From NCBI GenBank assembly GCA_920105805.1, contig CAKKTI010000163.1, positions 1-41,894 on the forward strand: a stretch of 41,894 nucleotides of DNA, read 5' to 3'. Source of the DNA: Condylostoma magnum (lineage: Eukaryota; Ciliophora; Heterotrichea; Heterotrichida; Condylostomatidae). A model generated the notes under the pieces. The model saw only the letters and a program-made list of their open reading frames with translations. It was not told the DNA's origin and did no database searches. The position numbers and the translations under genes are program-made. This document shows positions 34,145 to 41,894 of this stretch, piece after piece (the first letter of the stretch is position 1; the number at the start of each line of letters is the position of its first letter).

Positions 34145-36721
34145 ATGGCTTTGTTGAACTGGACTGAACTAGGTGAATACTCGTATAGACAGATCAGCTT
34201 GTATGATATGGAATGGGAAGATGAGCTAGACTTAGAACATTTCTACGTTGTTGCTTCTAAATTTGGAGGACCTATAGCAAGAGTAATGAAGCCAAAATCA
34301 CTTATAATGGGAATAGTACACGATAACCAACTGTTTCGTAAGTTTTTAACTATTCATAATAGCTCTGGAAGGATTATTGGAAAAGTTCCCTGGGACTTTG
34401 ATAAAGAATTTGTGGGAATGGGCTGGACTACTGATGAGATATTAGTAGTGGTTTTCAAAACTGGAGAGCTTGATCTGTATAATATACTAGGGGAGAAGGT
34501 TGCTTACCCTCCTCCTGTGTTTGGGTATCCACCGCCTGAGAATAAAGAAATTGTAGACTGCGAAGTGTTTGAAAATATGCTGATTATTCTCACTAAGGAA
34601 AACTATTTTTATTATATAAGACATTTACCCAATACATCAAATTTTAGACCAGAGCTAATTGCAAAGGATGACAGAAACAGTTAAAGACCATTGTGCTTTA
34701 AAACTATTCCTTCTAATTGCTCTTCCAGTGGAGATTTAGAGATTTTATGCGGACATCCTGAAGGAGGATTAGCTATTGTATCTGAGTCAGAGAAGAATCG
34801 TATAAAACGTTTGCTTAAGATACCGTTTACTAATGAAGATATTTCTAGAGTTACTAAAATCGCATTATCTGCTGATGGAACCTACTTAGCATTATACAGT
34901 GAAGGGGGCACTGTTGTGGTTCTTCATTCAAATCTTTCTAAATTTCTTGGAAGATCTGATACTGGGAAGCATGATTAACCGCTCTAGCTTGTATGATGCG
35001 GAATTGATGCTGTATGTATTGTTTATAAAGAATTTGTTGGAATTTTAGGGCCTGAAAGTCGTACAGCTTCGATAGAATACAACCATATAAAAGACGGTGT
35101 CTATTGTATATCAGAGCTAGATGGTTTACGTGTTTTTACTACAGAAAAATGCGAGTTTTGGGAAAAGGTAGATGATAGTTTATAAAGCATTTACTCCATT
35201 GGAAGCTTTTCACCAGCTGCTTTACTACTAGTCGCCTATGAAAACTACATAGAAAACAGTGCAAGTTCAGGAGATTCTATTAGAAGCTTATAAAACGAAG
35301 GAACCTTAGAAGAAGCAGTTGAAAGTTGCTTAAAAGGTGCTTAGTTTGAATTCGATATTGAATCTTAAGAAAAGCTACTAAAATCTGCAGGATTTGGTAA
35401 AACTTTCCTACCTCCAGGTAGCTTTGACTCTAATAAATTTGTTACAACTATAAAACATTTAAGAGTGCTAAACAATATACGAAAAGAGGAAGTAGGAAGG
35501 CCGTTGACATATGCTTAACTTTTGAATTAGAGGTAAAACGGAGAATTATTGATAAAAAGACTCATGGAGTCCCATCACCACTACTTGGCCATAAAAGTAG
35601 CAAGTTTTTGGAAGTTAAGACAGGACCATATTTACGTTCACTGGGCATGTGCTAAGTTGATAGACCAGGCATACTCGGATTAAGAGATGTGTGACATTAT
35701 ATGCAGTAAATTGCAAGACTGTAAGCAGGTCAATTATACAGATATAGCTAGAAAAGCTTTAGATTGTGGTAGAAGGGATCTGGCTATTAGTTTATTAGAA
35801 AATGAAAGAAATGTGTCTAGAAAGGTGCCCTTATTGCTCTATATGAATGCTTATCAACTAGCCCTAGACAGAGCAATTGATAGTCTTGACCCTGATTTGA
35901 TCTATTTAGTTATTATGAGAATTCATGAAGAGGATAGACTAGCTAAATAAGACCCTGATTACATTCCTCAATAACGCTCAGGGATTGAAAGTATACTAAA
36001 CAAATAGGTAGCAAGGGAACTATTATTAACATTTGCTAAATAAAGTGATGAAAGTTTACTTAAACAAGCCTTTTAGTACTTAAAGCGGCCTAATGATGCT
36101 GCTTAATTTGCTTTATAGAAGGCCTATAAATACAATGATATAAAACGAAGAGTTGAGCTTATATCAGCGGCTAAGGAGCTGTTTAAAATGTATGATAAGG
36201 ATCCATTATGTCTTGTTATGTCCAAGGAACAACTAGATCTAATAGGAAGACAAAAACAATTAATAAAAAGAACTGGCGATAGAAGCATAATTGACTGTTC
36301 TTTATGCGGAACTATAACAAAACTAATTAAATAAGACTAGGAAAGAGAGGCTGAAAAACTAGCTAGACAGTTCTACGTCCCTGAGAAGAAAATGTGGTAC
36401 ATAAAACTAAAAGTAAAAGCTGATTAGGGAGACTGGGATGCTGTTGAAGAGCTTTCCAGAGTGAAAAAAGTTCCTCCTATTGGATGGAAGCCTTTTGCAA
36501 ATTTAGCTGTATAGTAAAACTAAAAACAACTAGCTGAACATTTCATATCTAAAGTAAATGATCCGGATTATCAGCTTTTGATGTTCAATCATATAGAAAG
36601 TTATATGAAAGCAGCTGAGGTTGCATTGAAGATGAAGAACGAAGATGCACTAGATGAAATTTATAGGAGGACGGATGATCAGGAAGTAAGAGATTTTATT
36701 GAAAATGGAGTTAGAAGATGA
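34145..36721 (+). CDS. VPS16: Vacuolar protein sorting 16 (HOPS/CORVET core)
   Basis: The 858-residue product corresponds to VPS16 end to end (839 in human). The N-terminal beta-propeller half (about 1-420) begins MALLNWTELGEYSYRQISLY and includes VPWDFDKEFVGMGWTTDEIL and VFGYPPPENKEIVDCEVFEN. The alpha-solenoid half starts around IKHLRVLNNIR and RPLTYAQLL (near 454), then HIYVHWACAKLI, YTDIARKALDCGRRDLAISL, ARQFYVPEKKMWYIKLKVKA and VKKVPPIGWKPFANLAV. VPS16 is a core subunit of the HOPS and CORVET tethers, which bind Rab7/Rab5 and SNAREs for lysosome and phagosome fusion. The frame is intact for 2.6 kb. TGA at 36719-36721 is chosen as the stop; TAG four codons later is possible. Only 8 bases separate it from the convergent neighbour's stop. 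Confidence 0.96.
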
Positions 36722-36729
36722 TTATTAAT

Positions 36730-37491
36730 TTAGTATCTAAATGGGGATTTTGGCAAGAAACCATTTTTTTGATCTTTTCTTGTAGTTTCTTAGATTATTT
36801 TCTCAACTTCTAATAGTTTTAGAGTATCTTTGCGTTCTTTAGAATAATCATCATCTATAAATCTAGGAATCTTCTGCATTAATCGCTTTAATCTTGGACT
36901 TTTAGGCATTTTAATATTTCGCATTTAAATACGTTAATCTACATTGGTTTATTCTATATTTGGTATTAACAGATTAGAGATCTACTTTTCAGCTTTAAAT
37001 TCACTCAGTCTTTTGTTATTATTAATAACTGATTCCCCGGACGTTAAAAATATTGAAGGATATGAGCTTCCTTAGCACTCCTCTAGCTTGACTGTAGAAT
37101 CTCTATGATTAAAAACAGTGCTATTATATCTTACTTTTCTTTTGTTTAGTCTTAGTTTACCCTAATCTTTCAAATCTCTCAAGGTTTACAAGGAAATAAC
37201 TTTGCCACTAGATGCTCTAGAAGTTTAAATTTGTGTCATTATATCAGGCATGTTATCTCTACTACGATTGTGCAATATTAATCCTTTAATTATCCTTCTT
37301 CCAAACTGATACTACTTAGGAGAAAGCCTTGATATATCAAAGTCATCTGCTTTCTAGTACAGGCGATTCAATGCTTGTAAATTTTACTAGCTCTTCCCTG
37401 CTAATTCCTGATATAAAGAAAAAGCCTCATCTTACACATCCTCACATTGTCTTAATAATCGATCTAAGTTCTCCTTGTATTTCCTTTCCAT
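36730..37491 (-). CDS. Small helical protein, unassigned
   Basis: About 253 residues from MERKYKENLDRLLRQCED. The N-terminal 60 residues are helical and heptad-like. A middle region contains SPKQYQFGRRIIKGLILHN. The C-terminal half is basic and Ser-rich, with MRNIKMPKSPRLKRLMQK and a Lys/Glu helix before KSPFRY and TAA. There is no known domain, signal peptide or membrane span. An upstream Met at 37512 would add seven residues (MIVHIVY) but would make the start overlap the divergent PLAC8 start, so the internal Met is preferred. With that start the two ATGs are 9 bases apart. Codon composition supports coding. Confidence 0.78.
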
Positions 37492-37500
37492 ATATACAAT

Positions 37501-37842
37501 ATGGACAATCATTTTGACTAACCTCTTTTACTATGCTGCAAAGATTGGAAATCATGCCTATTTGTTGGATTTGTACCATTTGGGACTTGTATATTTCAGG
37601 GAATAGCAGTCAGTAAGTCTAATCATTAAAACTGCTTCGTGCCCTGTCTTATGGGAGTATGTATGGGGTGTATAGGCTCAGCGATTAATAGAGGAATAAT
37701 CAGAATAAATTTTGGTATTGAAGGAAACTTTATTCAAGACTGTGCAATGCATATATTCTGTTCCCCATGTGCTACTTGCCAAGAATATAGAGAAACTAAT
37801 CATCCTTCAAAGATAATAAGGCAAAACTCAAGCTTTAGTTAA
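37501..37842 (+). CDS. PLAC8-domain (Cys-rich) protein
   Basis: The 113-residue product begins MDNHFDQPLLLCCKDWKSCL and has the PLAC8 pattern: W-x2-CLF, PFGTCIFQGIAVS, the central CFVPCLMGVCMGCIGSAINR and HIFCSPCATCQEYRE near the end. PLAC8 proteins (also plant FW2.2/PCR) are small membrane-associated proteins with Cys clusters. They are tied to cell-size control, metal tolerance or Ca2+ influx; the biochemical role is not settled. Length and Cys spacing fit the family. The final 67 codons hold no reassigned codon before tandem TAA TAA (37840-37845). The next gene starts nine bases after the first TAA. Confidence 0.88.
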
Positions 37843-37851
37843 TAATTTTTT

Positions 37852-38124
37852 ATGGATATTGAAGCAGAGATTTAAGATTTCAGAAAGCATTTAAAGTCTG
37901 TGGAGATTAGTGGAATGAACATTAGGTTTGTTACACTCGAGGACATCACTGGAGAGCTGGAGTGAAGCAGAGATGGAGTCAGAGTTGTTAACTGCAGTAA
38001 ATCGGGAGTTGATTAATATTTTGACGATTTCGAGCAGACCTTTGGACAGATCTCAGAGAAGTATAGAGACTCGCTGGCCTAAGAATTGATTGAAAAACTA
38101 AGTAAATTAACTGATCAGTCATAG
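37852..38124 (+). CDS. GSKIP-like domain protein
   Basis: A 90-residue protein, MDIEAEIQDFRKHLKSVEIS, then IRFVTLEDITGELEW, GVRVVNCS and FGQISEKYRDSLAQELIEKL. The order (two beta strands with V-T-L-E, a G-x-R-V-V strand, then S-x-x-Y-R-x-x-L-x-x-x-L-x-x-KL) resembles the GSKIP/DUF727 fold, whose animal member anchors PKA and binds GSK3. Identity by eye is modest, so the call is tentative. The stop is TAG 38122-38124 or TAA 38134-38136; both fall before the convergent kinase stop at 38179. Trp is TGA in LEWSRDG. Confidence 0.55.
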
Positions 38125-38178
38125 TTTGTTAGGTAATGTTTAAAAGCAATGCTAAAAGTAAGAATCAGATTATAACAA

Positions 38179-40323
<2,145 letters not shown>

Positions 40324-40393
40324 TTAAGTTTGAAAATTACAATTTCATATTGCCCCAGAATAATTAATGGAACTATTTTAAGATTAACATCCA

Positions 40394-41113
40394 ATGCTTC
40401 TGCATAAAATATACGACCTGGAGCGCAGACACTTAGTAAATGTGACAGAAAAGCGAAAACTAAAAGAGCTTGTGATAACAGACAACTAGTAAATCGTAGA
40501 TGTATATAATAACTTTAAATCTAATAACGATATGGAATAACTAGAACAATCTCTTTTGGGTTTAATACATAATAGAAGAACAGACATGATTATTATTCCT
40601 ACCAGAAATGTTGAATAAGATACTGAAGACTACTCACCGTTAGGAAATTATTTGAGAGAACGTAAGAAAACACAAGATACTCATGAAACTCAATCCTTTT
40701 TGAAGCCTTAGATGATTGAAGTTGACTCGTAGTAGAATAGCCCCGTTAAAGTAAGGCCGACTGTTATAATTCCATAAAGATCCACCACTTACGAATCAGA
40801 TGCTGAGGATTCCTCTCCCATTGCCAACTTTTTAAGAGAAAGGAAAAGAAGATTGCAGTAAAAATAAGAGCAAGGTGGAGTTATAAATCCTATAAAGGTT
40901 GTATCTCCTACTACTGAATCTCCAGCTTATGTATCTAGTGAGTCCTCATCTCCTCGTCCTTTAGTAATACCTGAGCGGGAAATTATAAGTGATCCTGAAG
41001 ATTCATCACCGCTTGGAAACTTCTTAAGATACTAAAAAATGAGTCATAATCAAGATTAAGAAGAACAATACTCAATATTAAAGCCTCAGTTGGTTGAAGA
41101 AGATAGTTTATAA
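40394..41113 (+). CDS. Protein with three copies of an E-D-x-S-P-x-x-N-[FY]-L-R motif
   Basis: This 239-residue, mostly disordered protein is not recognised. Three spaced segments are clearly related: TEDYSPLGNYLRERKK (near residue 80), AEDSSPIANFLRERKRR (near 140) and PEDSSPLGNFLRYQK (near 205). Each lies after a Pro/Val/Ile-rich stretch (RPTVIIP, PLVIPER), so the repeating unit is about 60 residues. An acidic dipeptide, Ser-Pro and an amphipathic NFLR-basic end suggest a short linear docking motif that could be phosphorylated on Ser-Pro. It is divergent from the DYRK kinase gene with 70 bases between starts; DYRKs favour Ser/Thr-Pro sites, so a link is conceivable but unproven. TAA TGA in tandem (41111-41116) ends the frame. 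Confidence 0.8.
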
Positions 41114-41180
41114 TGAATTTTGCATAGATTTGTTTAGTTGCTTTTATTGAATGATTTTATAACTATTCCTTATATAAAAT

Positions 41181-41894
41181 ATGATACATAGTCTGCATGA
41201 CAGGAAGGAGGAAGAAAAGAAAGGAAAAGCTAATAATTATTATGCTGGAGGTGAAAAGAGTGGACTGTCTATTCAATCCCCGGAGGATGTAGAAGGAGTT
41301 ATAAACAATGCAAGGAATCAATCCTCTTAAGATCTTCCGCCACCTTCTGACGATGAAGTAAGAGTTAAGATTACATTGTATAGAAACGGATTCACTGTAG
41401 ACGATGGAGAGTTTAGGGACTATGAATCAGAAGATAATAAGAAGTTTATGTAGGAACTGAACCAGAATAGAGTGCCTGCTGAAATGTTAAGGAAAACTAG
41501 AGGAAAGCCAGTTAGTGTTGCATTAGAAGATAAGAGATAAGAAGATTACAGACTTCCTACTCCTCCTAGATATGTTGCATTTTAAGGTGAAGGGTAATCT
41601 TTATCCAATACTGCTAGTGTAGCTTTTGGATAAGTTAATTTAGAGTTAGAGGGACCTTAAATCAATGCCTCTGAGCCAACTACTAATGTACAGGTAAGAT
41701 TTCACAATGGGTAAAGGAAAAATATAACTGTGAATCTGAGCACCACTGTTAGTTAACTATTTGATTTTGTTACAATGTCAGCTCCTATTGATGGATCATT
41801 CTAACTTTTATCAGGATTCCCACCAAAACCTCTTTTAGATGCAAGTTAAACTGTATAACAAGCAGAATTACAAGGAAGTGCTGTTATTCAAAAA
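41181..41894 (+). CDS. p47/UBXN2-like p97 cofactor (SEP and UBX domains), 3' end outside window
   Basis: The 238 codons present begin MIHSLHDRKEEEKKGKANNY and YYAGGEKSGLSIQSPEDVEG, the conserved segment before the SEP domain in p47 and Shp1. SEP (about 70-135) has VKITLYRNGFTVDDGEFRDY and RVPAEMLRKTRGKPVSVALE. UBX (about 165-238) has PTTNVQVRFHNGQRKNITVN, the loop GFPPKPLLD (the FPR/FPK loop that docks to the p97 N-domain) and LQGSAVIQK at the window edge. p47 adapts the p97/Cdc48 ATPase to SNARE-driven Golgi and nuclear-envelope reassembly. The UBA domain of animal p47 is missing: only about 30 residues precede the conserved segment, and 64 bases separate the start from the previous gene. 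Confidence 0.93.

Overview
The window is macronuclear-type DNA of a ciliate, most likely a heterotrich with a Condylostoma-like nuclear code (NCBI table 28). It is AT-rich, genes are tightly packed on both strands, and almost no long gene can be read with the standard code. Conserved proteins can be read only if TAA and TAG are Gln and TGA is Trp. Examples are Gln=TAA in the DEAD-box P-loop AQTGSGKT (15666-15668), Gln=TAG in the MYB motif SHAQKYF (16804-16806), Trp=TGA in the kinase motif DMWSLGC (39061-39063) and Trp=TGA in the copine motif VPVWGFGG (1346-1348). The same three codons also end genes, often in tandem at the 3' end. A code with TGA as the only stop (the karyorelict code) fits badly: the coiled-coil gene ending near 8248 would then run 75 bases into the next gene on the same strand. 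One 15-nt intron (33755-33769), the size typical of heterotrichs, can be proven from a conserved LisH domain.

Layout, left to right. First come the 3' end of a ribosomal stalk P-protein, a copine, a rhomboid protease and a short ORF carrying a piggyBac-transposase tail. Then follow a 1042-residue coiled-coil protein, a SURF4/DoxX-like membrane protein, an unrecognised 549-residue protein, a VPS10/sortilin receptor, a protein with two cyclic-nucleotide-binding domains and DDX47/Rrp3. The middle holds a SHAQKYF MYB protein, the CAF-1 large subunit, a second double cNMP-binding protein, an IQ-motif protein and a LITAF-like protein. After these lies a 5.4-kb gene for a cysteine-repeat membrane protein with two classes of tandem DNA repeat. 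The right side has TRAPPC3/Bet3, a golgin-like coiled coil, a TBL1-like LisH/WD40 protein, VPS16, a small coiled-coil protein, a PLAC8 protein, a GSKIP-like protein, a DYRK kinase, a protein with three copies of a short motif, and p47/UBXN2, which is cut by the window end.

Gene spacing is strongly bimodal. Convergent stop codons are often only 8-18 bases apart (for example 14564/14580, 23329/23344, 32501/32520, 36721/36730). Two divergent pairs have start codons 3 and 9 bases apart (20746/20750 and 37491/37501). By contrast, five gaps of 640-770 bases and one of about 310 bases hold very AT-rich DNA with no recognisable gene.

The genes do not form an operon. Many act in endomembrane traffic: sortilin, TRAPPC3, VPS16, p47, copine, SURF4-like, LITAF-like and possibly the golgin-like protein. 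A second group is nuclear: CAF-1, TBL1-like, MYB and DDX47. All products are inferred by reading conserved motifs by eye; no search was run. No tRNA, rRNA or CRISPR was seen.
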